Below are positions 1-6,727 of a stretch of 11,236 nt of DNA, piece by piece. The DNA lies in assembly GCA_002724895.1 (NCBI GenBank), contig PBQB01000005.1, forward strand, positions 4,351-15,586, given 5' to 3'. Made by a program: the position numbers and the translations under genes. Below the pieces are notes generated by a model, which ran no database searches, was not told the origin of the DNA, and saw only the letters and a program-made list of their open reading frames with translations. The stretch's first letter is position 1. The number at the start of each line of letters is the position of its first letter. The stretch comes from Flavobacteriales bacterium (GTDB taxonomy: Bacteria > Bacteroidota > Bacteroidia > Flavobacteriales > BACL11).

Positions 1-523
1 TACAAAACTTAAATCAGAATATATTCAATATGATTCAATATCAAATTCATGGAAAGCAAATAAATATCAAATTAGAAAATTTGAAGAAAATGGAGAAATT
101 ATTTCTAATAGAACTCTTTTAGATACAGTAATTAATCTTCATCCAAAAGATTTTATTCAACAAACTGCACTTGTTGAAACAATGAATTTTTTTGAGCTAA
201 ACAAATATATAAAACAAGAGAAAATTAAAGGAAGTGAACAAATTATAAATCATCAAATTGAAAAATACAAACGATTATCATTTCCTTTTTCTACTATAAT
301 ACTAACATTAATTGCTGTATCTATTTCTTCAAATAAAGTAAGAGGAGGAATAGCCTTTCATCTTGGATTAGGCATGCTAATTGCTTTTTCATATATATTA
401 TTTATGCAGATAACTACTACATTTGCAATTAATAGTAGTCTTTCGCCACTGCTTGCAGTTTGGTCACCAAATATATTCTTTATCTTTCTAAGTTTAATAC
501 TCATAAGGTATACTCCAAAATAA
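1..523 (+). CDS. LptF/LptG-family (YjgP/YjgQ) LPS export permease, C-terminal part, 5' truncated by window edge
   Basis: The reading frame is open from base 2 to the TAA at 521-523 and gives 173 residues. The methionine at 182 is internal, because the frame continues upstream without a stop. The first ~90 residues look like the end of the periplasmic beta-jellyroll domain. Then come three hydrophobic segments at visible residues ~93-109, ~115-140 and ~150-170, the usual final three membrane helices of the family. The PLLAVWSPN stretch before the last helix and the short RYTPK tail also fit. In the known Lpt system LptF and LptG pair with the LptB ATPase and lift lipopolysaccharide from the inner membrane to the LptC/LptA bridge. 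The tail resembles the shorter (~360 residue) Bacteroidota paralogue, so it is probably the LptG-like one, but LptF cannot be excluded. The gene converges on ettA with an 8-base gap. Confidence 0.88.
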   Translation, partial: TKLKSEYIQYDSISNSWKANKYQIRKFEENGEIISNRTLLDTVINLHPKDFIQQTALVETMNFFELNKYIKQEKIKGSEQIINHQIEKYKRLSFPFSTIILTLIAVSISSNKVRGGIAFHLGLGMLIAFSYILFMQITTTFAINSSLSPLLAVWSPNIFFIFLSLILIRYTPK

Positions 524-524
524 T

Positions 525-550
525 AAAGATCTTAATTTTTTAAGATTTTT
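525..550. terminator. Hairpin terminator at the lptF/G-ettA convergent junction
   Basis: Arms at 525-535 and 540-550 pair over 11 positions around a TTTT loop (536-539). In the plus-strand RNA all pairs are Watson-Crick except one G-U (528/547). The plus-strand arm ends in five T. On the minus strand the hairpin is followed by TTTATTATTTT. It overlaps the ettA stop codon (532-534) and last codons. Its place between two convergent genes and the T-rich tracts on both sides suggest a bidirectional Rho-independent terminator. The stem is A/T-rich, so efficiency is uncertain. Confidence 0.6.
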
Positions 551-2223
551 CTATATTTAATTCTTTTAGGTAAAATATCTCCCAATCTTTTCTTTCTATT
601 TTCTTCATAATCAGAATAACTTCCTTCAAAAAAAACAACTTTAGAATCTCCTTCAAAAGCAAGAATATGCGTACAGATTCTATCAAGAAACCATCTATCA
701 TGAGATATAACTACAGCACAACCTCCAAAATTTAATAACCCTTCTTCTAGAGCTCTTAAAGTATTTACATCTAGATCATTAGTAGGCTCATCTAAAAGTA
801 AAACATTTGCTTCCTGTTTTAAGGTCATAGCTAAGTGTAGTCTATTTTGTTCACCTCCAGAAAGAACACCAACTTTTTTATTCTGATCTGATCCATGAAA
901 GTTAAATCTAGCCACATATGCCCTAGAATTGATAAATTTCCCCGAAACATTAATTTGCTCATTTCCATCAGTAATTTGTTCCCAAATAGTTTTTTCTGGA
1001 TCTATTTCAGAATGCTGTTGATCAACATATGCTATTTTAACTGTTTCTCCTACTTTAAAAGAACCTGAATCTACATTTTCTTTTCCCATAATCATTCTAA
1101 AAAGAGTTGTTTTCCCTGCTCCATTTGGCCCTATTACACCAACAATACCAGCAGGTGGAAGTTTAAATTCTAAATTTTCATAGAGTAATTTATCACCGAA
1201 AGATTTTTGAACTGCTTTTGCATCAATAACATTAGTTCCTAATCTAGGACCTGGTGGAATATATAATTCAATTTTTTCTTCTTTCTCTTTTACCTCTTCA
1301 GATAATAATGTATTATAATTATTTAGACGAGATTTAGATTTTGATCTTTTTCCTTTTGGGGACATTCTAACCCATTCAAGTTCTCTTTCAAGAGTTTTTC
1401 TTCTTTTACTCTCAGTTTTTTCTTCCTGTGCTAACCTTTTTGTTTTTTGTTCAAGCCATGAAGAATAGTTTCCTTTGTATGGGATTCCTTCTCCTCTATC
1501 TAATTCTAATATCCATCCAGCTACATTATCTAAAAAATATCTATCGTGCGTAATTGCTATTACAGTACCCTTATATTTAGATAAGTATTGTTCTAACCAT
1601 AATACAGACTCAGTATCTAAATGATTAGTTGGCTCATCTAACAAAAGAATATCTGGATCTTGTAATAATAAACGACAAAGAGCAACTCTTCTACGCTCTC
1701 CTCCAGACAAGACCGATATTTTTGTTTCTGGCTCAGGACATCTTAATGCGTCCATAGCAATATTTAGTTTTGCTTCAATATCCCATGCACCTAACGATTC
1801 AATTTTATCCTGTAACAAACTTTGCTTTTCCATCAACTTTTCCATTTTTTGTTGATCCTCATAATTTTCAGGTAAAGCAAAAGCTTCATTAACTAAATTA
1901 TATTCTCTAAGTACATCAACTGCTTCTTGCATACCCTCTTTCACAACATCAATTACGGTTTTATTATCATCTATTTTTGGTTGTTGTTCCAGAAAACCAA
2001 TTGAATAACCTTCTGAAAATACAATATCACCTTGATATGATTTATCTACTCCAGCAATTATTTTTAAAAGAGTCGATTTTCCAGAACCATTTAATCCAAT
2101 AATTCCAATTTTTGCTCCATAAAAAAATGATAAATAAATGTCTTTTAAAACTTGCTTATTGTTATTGTTAAAGGACTTAGAGAGACCTGACATAGAAAAT
2201 ATTACTTTTTTATCATCTGACAT
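532..2223 (-). CDS. ettA: EttA-type ABC-F protein (energy-dependent translational throttle)
   Basis: This is a 563-residue soluble protein with two ABC ATPase domains and no membrane segment, close to E. coli EttA (about 555 residues). Domain 1 has Walker A G43-T51 (GLNGSGKST), signature LSGGE 172-176, Walker B with catalytic E197 in LLLDEPTNHLD, and switch H226. Between signature and Walker A lies the arm region typical of EttA (~90-160). The charged P-site tRNA interaction linker spans ~244-325. Domain 2 has Walker A G365-T373, signature LSGGE 454-458, E479 in LLLDEPTNDLD, and H508. In the known family these proteins bind the ribosomal E site and adjust translation to ATP/ADP status. The GERRRVALCR context and the ~30-residue basic tail after domain 2 are EttA-like, which favours EttA over Uup, YbiT or antibiotic-resistance ABC-F. 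The ATG at 2221-2223 is the only sensible start. A -7-like element lies 20 bases upstream. Confidence 0.95.
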   Translation of the reverse strand: MSDDKKVIFSMSGLSKSFNNNNKQVLKDIYLSFFYGAKIGIIGLNGSGKSTLLKIIAGVDKSYQGDIVFSEGYSIGFLEQQPKIDDNKTVIDVVKEGMQEAVDVLREYNLVNEAFALPENYEDQQKMEKLMEKQSLLQDKIESLGAWDIEAKLNIAMDALRCPEPETKISVLSGGERRRVALCRLLLQDPDILLLDEPTNHLDTESVLWLEQYLSKYKGTVIAITHDRYFLDNVAGWILELDRGEGIPYKGNYSSWLEQKTKRLAQEEKTESKRRKTLERELEWVRMSPKGKRSKSKSRLNNYNTLLSEEVKEKEEKIELYIPPGPRLGTNVIDAKAVQKSFGDKLLYENLEFKLPPAGIVGVIGPNGAGKTTLFRMIMGKENVDSGSFKVGETVKIAYVDQQHSEIDPEKTIWEQITDGNEQINVSGKFINSRAYVARFNFHGSDQNKKVGVLSGGEQNRLHLAMTLKQEANVLLLDEPTNDLDVNTLRALEEGLLNFGGCAVVISHDRWFLDRICTHILAFEGDSKVVFFEGSYSDYEENRKKRLGDILPKRIKYRKILKN

Positions 2224-2243
2224 AATTTAATTTTTTATTTATA

Positions 2244-2264
2244 CAAAAGTAATTATTACTTTAG
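2244..2264. promoter_or_regulatory. Divergent promoter region with a perfect palindrome between ettA and the DUF5668 gene
   Basis: The minus strand carries TACTTTTG (2244-2251), an exact match to the Bacteroidota -7 consensus TAnnTTTG, 20 bases before the ettA ATG. The plus strand carries TACTTTAG (2257-2264), one mismatch from that consensus, 15 bases before the small gene's ATG. The two elements sit on opposite arms of a perfect palindrome: AAAGTAAT (2246-2253), a central T (2254), ATTACTTT (2255-2262). No TTG -33 element is evident on either side. The palindrome could be a by-product of the back-to-back elements or a regulator site. I infer promoter function from sequence and position only. 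Confidence 0.45.
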
Positions 2265-2279
2265 CTAAAAAATAAAAAG

Positions 2280-2447
2280 ATGAAAAAAAGTGTTGGTGTT
2301 TCTGTATTTTTAATTGTTATTGGAGTTATTTTTTTAATAAATAATTTAAATTTTATCAATATTTCTATTTCTGATTTGATCAAAACATACTGGCCAGTAA
2401 TATTAATATGGATTGGTGTTGAAAGATTAATTAGTAATCGAGAATAG
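2280..2447 (+). CDS. Small two-helix membrane protein, LiaI/LiaF-like transmembrane (DUF5668) type
   Basis: A 55-codon frame runs from ATG 2280-2282 to TAG 2445-2447. The product begins MKKSVG, has a hydrophobic helix at ~6-20 (VSVFLIVIGVIFLI), an NNLNF turn, a short polar loop, then a second helix at ~36-50 starting TYWPVILIWIGVERL. The pattern (Gly in a first helix ending FLI-NNLNF, then WPV-LI--G) matches the LiaI/LiaF-like transmembrane region. That region is usually the N-terminal half of longer proteins but also occurs alone as short proteins. In LiaF it belongs to an envelope-stress module; no such role can be claimed here because no lia regulatory genes are nearby. The gene is divergent from ettA. 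Its last 21 bases overlap, antisense, the end of the radical SAM gene. Inner-membrane location is inferred. Confidence 0.72.
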   Translation: MKKSVGVSVFLIVIGVIFLINNLNFINISISDLIKTYWPVILIWIGVERLISNRE

Positions 2448-3365
2448 TTTACCTTGAAAAGTATTTCTCTCCTCTAATCGTTTTTCAACTAAATACTTTA
2501 CTTCAAAATTTTTTAACCCATACTTAGGAAAAATAAGTAATCTAGAAGGTGATTCACTAAAAAATCTCTCAATTATGATATCAGGGTTTAAAATCTCTAA
2601 AAAATCTACAACAAAATCAATATATTCATTCAAAGACATAAACGTGAAAAAATTTGGGTTATCTTTATACTGTTTAGCCATCATTGTATATTTCACTATT
2701 TGTAAATGATGAATTTTCAAAGTATTAATAGGTAAAACAGAAATTTTTCTTGCATGCTCCAACATTTCTGATTTTGTTTCTTCAGGAAGACCTAAAATTA
2801 AGTGTCCACCCAAATGAAGACCTCTCCCTTTAGAAATATTAAACGCATTTACTGTATCTTGATGAGTTTGACATCTGTTAATTAGTGATAACGTTCTATC
2901 ATTTGTAGATTCTAATCCATACTCTAACTTGATAAAATAACCGTTATTTACTAATCCCTCTAAATAATCCAATATTTCAATAGAAATACAATCAGGTCTA
3001 GTAGCAATTACCAAACCAATAACATTATCACAAGAAAGTGCTTCCTCATAAATTTTGATTAACTTATCTATTGGCGCATATGTATTTGTAAAAGCTTGAA
3101 AATAAGCTAAATACTTCTGGGTTTTATATTTTTTTGAAAAAAAATCAATTCCCTCATTAATTTGTTGAGTTATAGATTTAACTGGTTTACAATAATCGGG
3201 GTTAAATGTATTATTATTACAATAAGTACATCCCCCTACACCCTTCGTCCCATCCTTATTAGGACATGTAAATCCTGCATCAACTGATACTTTTTGAACT
3301 CTACAATTAAATTTCGTTTTAATAAAGTCACTAAAACTATTATACCTTTTTATTTTTTCTTGCAT
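2427..3365 (-). CDS. Radical SAM protein of the YhcC/YtqA (TIGR01212) family
   Basis: This is a 312-residue protein, matching the usual ~310 of YhcC. The N-terminal motif around C34, C46 and C49 (CX11CX2C inside GFTCPNKDGT ... GGCTYCNNNTFNP) is the [4Fe-4S]/SAM-binding cluster typical of this family rather than the common CX3CX2C. Further family landmarks are FQAFTNTYAP (89-98), ATRPDC (121-126), LEYGLES (147-153), GHLILGLPEET (187-197), LKIHHLQIVK (216-225) and PSRLL (273-277). The E. coli homologue YhcC has no firmly assigned role that I know of. The B. subtilis homologue YtqA has been linked to wobble-uridine (mnm5s2U) tRNA modification, so a tRNA-modification role is plausible but unproven here. 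The ATG at 3363-3365 has a good promoter-like sequence just upstream. Transcription diverges from the 68-residue gene. Confidence 0.9.
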   Translation of the reverse strand: MQEKIKRYNSFSDFIKTKFNCRVQKVSVDAGFTCPNKDGTKGVGGCTYCNNNTFNPDYCKPVKSITQQINEGIDFFSKKYKTQKYLAYFQAFTNTYAPIDKLIKIYEEALSCDNVIGLVIATRPDCISIEILDYLEGLVNNGYFIKLEYGLESTNDRTLSLINRCQTHQDTVNAFNISKGRGLHLGGHLILGLPEETKSEMLEHARKISVLPINTLKIHHLQIVKYTMMAKQYKDNPNFFTFMSLNEYIDFVVDFLEILNPDIIIERFFSESPSRLLIFPKYGLKNFEVKYLVEKRLEERNTFQGKLFSITN

Positions 3366-3370
3366 TTACA

Positions 3371-3398
3371 CAAACATAATTAATATATTCAAAAACAA
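3371..3398 (-). promoter_or_regulatory. Bacteroidota-type promoter for the radical SAM gene
   Basis: On the minus strand TATGTTTG (3371-3378) matches TAnnTTTG exactly. A TTG -33 element (3396-3398, within TTTTG) lies 17 bases upstream of it. The -7 element ends only 5 bases before the ATG at 3365. Transcription would therefore start at or next to the start codon, giving a leaderless or nearly leaderless mRNA, unless another promoter is used. Assignment is from consensus and spacing only. Confidence 0.5.
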
Positions 3399-3419
3399 AA
3401 TATTTAAAATAACTTTAGT

Positions 3420-3427
3420 TATATTTG
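3420..3427 (+). promoter_or_regulatory. Possible -7 element immediately ahead of the 68-residue gene
   Basis: TATATTTG matches TAnnTTTG and ends 5 bases before the ATG at 3433. No TTG is found at the expected -33 distance. An alternative, one-mismatch element TAACTTTA lies at 3410-3417. The GGTGGG directly before the ATG has no spacing to act as a Shine-Dalgarno. It mirrors the arrangement on the other strand ahead of the radical SAM gene. Confidence 0.3.
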
Positions 3428-3432
3428 GTGGG

Positions 3433-3639
3433 ATGAAAAAGTCTGCTCTAGAAAAAATAGGATATATTAAAAAAGTACCTAAAGATGCTGACTTAAATAA
3501 CTATGAAAGCATAACAGTTAATAAATCTAATGGTAAGAAAATAAAATTATTTAGATTGTTAGAAAATAAAAGTGAATTAGATGAAAAAATTGATTTTTCA
3601 AAAAGTTTAAATATTTTTAATTCTCTGATTGATTCTTAA
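3433..3639 (+). CDS. Hypothetical protein, 68 residues
   Basis: I do not recognise this protein. It is a 68-residue, lysine-rich, hydrophilic chain with no cysteine, no signal peptide and no membrane segment, so it is presumably cytosolic. It starts MKKSALEKIGYIKKVPKDAD, has a central basic patch (NKSNGKKIKLFRLLENKSE, ~29-47), and ends in a more hydrophobic tail (LNIFNSLIDS). Support for it being real is modest: AT-rich coding bias like its neighbours, a start placed right after a -7-like sequence, and an exact fit into the gap between two minus-strand genes. It diverges from the radical SAM gene (67-base gap) and converges on the hydrolase gene (6-base gap). No function is assigned. Confidence 0.6.
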   Translation: MKKSALEKIGYIKKVPKDADLNNYESITVNKSNGKKIKLFRLLENKSELDEKIDFSKSLNIFNSLIDS

Positions 3640-3665
3640 AAAGAATTAAATTATTTCTTTTAATT
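3638..3665 (-). terminator. Possible terminator at the end of the hydrolase gene
   Basis: Read on the minus strand, a 7-base stem (AATTAAA at 3665-3659, TTTAATT at 3650-3644) with an 8-base loop is followed by CTTTTT (3643-3638). It covers the hydrolase stop codon (3646-3648). For the plus strand a 6-base stem ATTCTT/AAGAAT (3632-3637/3641-3646) overlaps the same place. Both stems are almost entirely A/T, so they are weak, and in DNA this AT-rich such stems arise by chance. Confidence 0.3.
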
Positions 3666-4488
3666 TAAATATATTATCTAATTTAACTCCTCTTTCTGTC
3701 AATTTTACAGTACAGCATTCATGAAGATGATCATGTTGTAAGAATAATACATAATCATTTTTAGCAGCTTCAATCAAAAAACGTTCTTTTTCCTTAAGAG
3801 TAAGTAAAGGCTGTGTATCATAGCTCATTATATATGGCAAAGGTATATGTGATATACTTGGTAATAAATCTGCCATAAAAACAATTTTTTTATTTTTATA
3901 ATTAATATGTGGTATCATCTGCGACTCAGTATGCCCACTTACAAATAAAACTGATATGTTATTTGAAAAATCACTACCTATTGGCAAAAAATTTAAATGT
4001 CCAGCTTCCTTAATAGGCAATATATTTTCCTTTAAGAAAGATGCTTTTTCTCTATAATTTGGTTTAGTTGCGCATTGCCAATGTTCTTTATTAGTCCAAT
4101 ATCTTGCATTTTTAAAAGTCATTTCATAATTAGATCTATCTTTATTCCACTTTACGCTTCCGCCACAGTGATCAAAATGTAAATGCGTTAAAAAAACATC
4201 AGTTATATCATCTGCAGTAAATCCATATCTAGCTAGAGAAGTATATATGTTTTCTTGACCATGTAAGTAATAATGCCTAAAAAAATTATCATCTTGTTTA
4301 TCTCCAATTCCATTATCAATAAGTATTAATCTTTTACCATCTTGAATCAATAAAGATCTCATGGCCCATGTACACATATTATTATCATCTGGAGAACAAT
4401 TTCTACTCCATAGTGATTTAGGAACTACTCCAAACATTGCTCCACCATCTAATTTAAAATAACCAGTATTTATTGTATACAAATGCAT
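3646..4488 (-). CDS. Metallo-beta-lactamase-fold hydrolase
   Basis: This is a 280-residue cytosolic-type protein with no signal peptide. The zinc-binding motif HLHFDH is at H102, H104, D106 and H107. A further metal-ligand His is H186 (SGHTESQ), a bridging Asp is D207 (FMADLLPS), and a late His is H252 or H254 in LFLQHDHLHECC. This set fits a two-metal MBL hydrolase. The N-terminal layout (NTGYFKLDGGAMFGVVPKSLW) and length resemble the broad lactonase-like group to which N-acyl-homoserine lactonases belong, but many members have other substrates. Lactonase activity is only one possibility and I would not assign it. The ATG at 4486-4488 begins MHLYTINTGYF, which runs straight into the first beta strand, so the start looks right. 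The gene is divergent from mpl, with 76 bases between the starts. Confidence 0.88.
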   Translation of the reverse strand: MHLYTINTGYFKLDGGAMFGVVPKSLWSRNCSPDDNNMCTWAMRSLLIQDGKRLILIDNGIGDKQDDNFFRHYYLHGQENIYTSLARYGFTADDITDVFLTHLHFDHCGGSVKWNKDRSNYEMTFKNARYWTNKEHWQCATKPNYREKASFLKENILPIKEAGHLNFLPIGSDFSNNISVLFVSGHTESQMIPHINYKNKKIVFMADLLPSISHIPLPYIMSYDTQPLLTLKEKERFLIEAAKNDYVLFLQHDHLHECCTVKLTERGVKLDNIFKLKEII

Positions 4489-4508
4489 GTTAGTAAAATT
4501 AATTTCAT

Positions 4509-4516
4509 CAAATATA
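4509..4516 (-). promoter_or_regulatory. -7 promoter element for the hydrolase gene
   Basis: TATATTTG on the minus strand matches TAnnTTTG exactly and lies 20 bases before the hydrolase ATG, the same distance as the ettA element from its start. No TTG is seen at the -33 distance. For the divergent mpl gene the nearest resembling sequence is TAATTTAG at 4535-4542 on the plus strand, one mismatch and 22 bases before its ATG. Both are inferred from consensus only. Confidence 0.4.
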
Positions 4517-4564
4517 ATAAATGTCTTTAATCTTTAATTTAGTTTTAAAAAATATATCAACTAT

Positions 4565-5893
4565 ATGAATATTCATTTAATCGCAATTGGTGGTAGTGTA
4601 ATGCATAATCTTGCAATTGCACTTCACAAAAATGGAAATCAAATTACTGGTTCAGATGATGAGATTTTTGAGCCAAGTAAAAGTAGACTGAAAAAGTATA
4701 ATATTTTACCTAAAAGAAGTGGGTGGTTTCCAGAAAAAATAACAAAAAATATTGATTATATCATTCTAGGAATGCATGCAAAAAAAGATAATCCAGAATT
4801 ACTTAAAGCTAAAAAGTTAAATCTTCCAATATATTCATTTCCAGAATATATTTATAAAGAAAGTATAAATAAAAAAAGAATAGTAATTGGCGGAAGTCAT
4901 GGAAAAACATCAATTACAGCAATGATTTTACATGTACTTAAAAAATTAGAAGTTGAGTGTGACTATTTGGTTGGAGCTCAACTAGAAGGTTTTGAAACAA
5001 TGGTTAAGATAAGTAAAAATTCATCACTAATAGTATTAGAAGGAGATGAATATCTAAGTTCTGCTATTGACAAACGACCAAAGTTTCATCTATACAAACC
5101 TCATATTGGAGTAATTAGTGGGATTGCATGGGACCATATTAATGTATTTCCAACTTTTGATATTTACATTGAACAATTTAAAACATTTAAAGAATTAGTA
5201 AAAGAAACTCTAATTTATTTTAAAGAAGATAAAAAATTAATCAATATTATAAATCAAAAAAATAATTGTAAAACAATTGGATATAACACACCGTCTCATA
5301 AAATTATTAATGGAAAAACAATAATTAATGGGTTCAAACTAAATTTTTTTGGTGAACACAACTTACAAAATTTAAACGCTGCTTTGTTAGTTTGTCAAGA
5401 ACTTGGTATAAGTAAAAAATTGTTTTTTGAATCAATATCATCATTTAAAGGAGCATCAAAACGATTAGAGTTAATTAAAGAAAATAAACACACTAGTATT
5501 TATAAAGATTTCGCACATTCTCCTTCAAAATTAAAAGCAACCATTAAAAGTGTAAAGCAACAATTTCCAAATAGAAAACTTGTATCATGTATGGAATTAC
5601 ATACGTTTAGTAGTCTTAATAAAAAATTTCTAAAAGAGTATTCTAATTCGATGGATGATACTGATATAGGTATTGTTTATTTTAATAAGAAAACAATAAA
5701 AAATAAGAAACTAAATTTAATTTCTAAAAAAGAAGTCATAGATAGCTTCAAAAGAAAAGATTTAAAGGTTTTTAATGATTCTAATCTACTAAAAGATTTT
5801 CTTAATTCATTAAGTTGGAAACAAAAAAACTTATTAATGATGAGTTCTGGAAATTTTAATAATTTAGATTTAAATAAAATAATTTCGATATAA
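4565..5893 (+). CDS. mpl: Mur-ligase-family enzyme, Mpl type (UDP-MurNAc:L-Ala-gamma-D-Glu-meso-DAP ligase)
   Basis: This 442-residue protein has the three-domain Mur ligase layout. The N-terminal UDP-sugar-binding domain opens with IHLIAIGGSVMHNLAIAL (GxGG-type nucleotide loop; SGSD-like TGSDDEIFEPS). The central ATPase has P-loop GGSHGKTS at 109-116, EGDEY at 159-163 and AWDHINVFPT at 188-197. FFGEHNLQNLNAAL is at 261-274. The C-terminal ligase domain starts with FKGASKRLEL (294-303) and has KDFAHSPSKLKAT at 314-326 and MSSGNF at 426-431. Mpl attaches recycled murein tripeptide to UDP-MurNAc in the cytoplasm. Length is near E. coli Mpl (about 457). The IGGSVMHNLA start and the HSP instead of HHP after DFA fit Bacteroidota homologues often labelled 'peptidoglycan synthetase'. 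MurC is less likely given the SDDEIFEP and DFAHSP context. The stop overlaps the next start (TAATG). Confidence 0.87.
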   Translation: MNIHLIAIGGSVMHNLAIALHKNGNQITGSDDEIFEPSKSRLKKYNILPKRSGWFPEKITKNIDYIILGMHAKKDNPELLKAKKLNLPIYSFPEYIYKESINKKRIVIGGSHGKTSITAMILHVLKKLEVECDYLVGAQLEGFETMVKISKNSSLIVLEGDEYLSSAIDKRPKFHLYKPHIGVISGIAWDHINVFPTFDIYIEQFKTFKELVKETLIYFKEDKKLINIINQKNNCKTIGYNTPSHKIINGKTIINGFKLNFFGEHNLQNLNAALLVCQELGISKKLFFESISSFKGASKRLELIKENKHTSIYKDFAHSPSKLKATIKSVKQQFPNRKLVSCMELHTFSSLNKKFLKEYSNSMDDTDIGIVYFNKKTIKNKKLNLISKKEVIDSFKRKDLKVFNDSNLLKDFLNSLSWKQKNLLMMSSGNFNNLDLNKIISI

Positions 5894-6723
5894 TGTTTTT
5901 ATCTCATTTAAAATCAAAAATATTTCTTATTATATTTTTATTGTTTTCTTCTGTTTGTAAATCAAAAAATGACTCAATAAATTATATTGGAACAATTGTT
6001 CTTGAAAGTAATCAAATAATAAGTTTTAGTCTAAAAATCAAAGAAAAGAAGGGAATAGTTTCTGGATTATCTATAACTAATATTAATCAAAAAGATGAAA
6101 CAATATCTAAAATAACTGGAGTATATTTTAAGAAAGAAAAAAAAATACAATTGATTGAAACTGAAATTATTTCTACAAAATCTGAAATGCCATTAAATAG
6201 CTTTTGTTATTTAAATATAAATATGAATTTTAAAGGAATATTAAATCAAAGATTGGAAGGTACATTTACAGCAAAAAAAATAAATGGAGAAGAATGCGCA
6301 AAAGGAAAAATAATAATGTTTAAAAAAGAAAAAATAGAGAAAGTAAAAAAGAAAATAGAAAAAAAATATAATAAAAAAAATAAAACAATAATTCTCAGTT
6401 CTCGTGATAGCTTAACAATAAATACAAATAGTAATGATATAATATTAAATATTTATGATCCCCACAAAGAAGATAAGGATAAAATAAATTTAACTTTTAA
6501 TGGTGATACATTATTAAATAATTATGAAACTGTAAAAAAAATAAAAAAAATTAAACTTAATCTTATTAAAGGAACAAATATTATAAAGATATGTGCAATA
6601 AATTATGGAGATTTTCCTCCAAATACAAGTAGAATTATTTTAAAAGACAGAACAAAGAAATATGATATTATAACTCAACTTAATATTGATGAAGAAACAT
6701 TGATTAAAATTATAAAAAAATAA
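5893..6723 (+). CDS. Secreted or envelope protein of unknown function with C-terminal PPNT-motif domain
   Basis: This is a 276-residue protein starting inside the mpl stop codon (TAATG, 5891-5895), so the two are co-transcribed and probably translationally coupled. Residues ~9-21 form a hydrophobic signal segment (KIFLIIFLLFSSVCKS). C22 could be a lipoprotein cysteine, but the -1 Val makes a poor lipobox, so periplasmic secretion is equally possible. Residues ~30-143 are alternating hydrophobic/polar beta strands with C105 and C135 that could pair. A very lysine-rich linker (144-164) follows. The C-terminal domain (~165-276) has SLTINTNSNDIILNIYDP, NLTFNGDTLLNN and YGDFPPNTSRIIL. I believe this pattern (YD..DGD..S..LNG ... 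AEN.G..PPNT) recurs in Bacteroidota surface proteins, here in a degenerate form. Location and coupling suggest an envelope role; function is unknown. It converges on the next gene with a 4-base gap. Confidence 0.8.
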   Translation: MFLSHLKSKIFLIIFLLFSSVCKSKNDSINYIGTIVLESNQIISFSLKIKEKKGIVSGLSITNINQKDETISKITGVYFKKEKKIQLIETEIISTKSEMPLNSFCYLNINMNFKGILNQRLEGTFTAKKINGEECAKGKIIMFKKEKIEKVKKKIEKKYNKKNKTIILSSRDSLTINTNSNDIILNIYDPHKEDKDKINLTFNGDTLLNNYETVKKIKKIKLNLIKGTNIIKICAINYGDFPPNTSRIILKDRTKKYDIITQLNIDEETLIKIIKK

Positions 6724-6727
6724 AATA

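Noticed and set aside
182..523. A separate 113-residue membrane protein starting at 182
   Set aside because: The same frame runs open to base 2 and encodes the end of the LptF/LptG periplasmic domain.
2280..2447. A lia-type envelope-stress system
   Set aside because: Only the short membrane module is present. There is no LiaR/LiaS-like regulator, no sigma factor and no PspC gene nearby.
3646..4488. Quorum-quenching N-acyl-homoserine lactonase as a firm call
   Set aside because: The metal motif is shared by many MBL hydrolases. Nothing in the sequence or its neighbours fixes the substrate.
5893..6723. Firm lipoprotein assignment from C22
   Set aside because: The residues before the Cys (FSSV) do not fit a lipobox, which needs a small residue such as Gly, Ala or Ser at -1.
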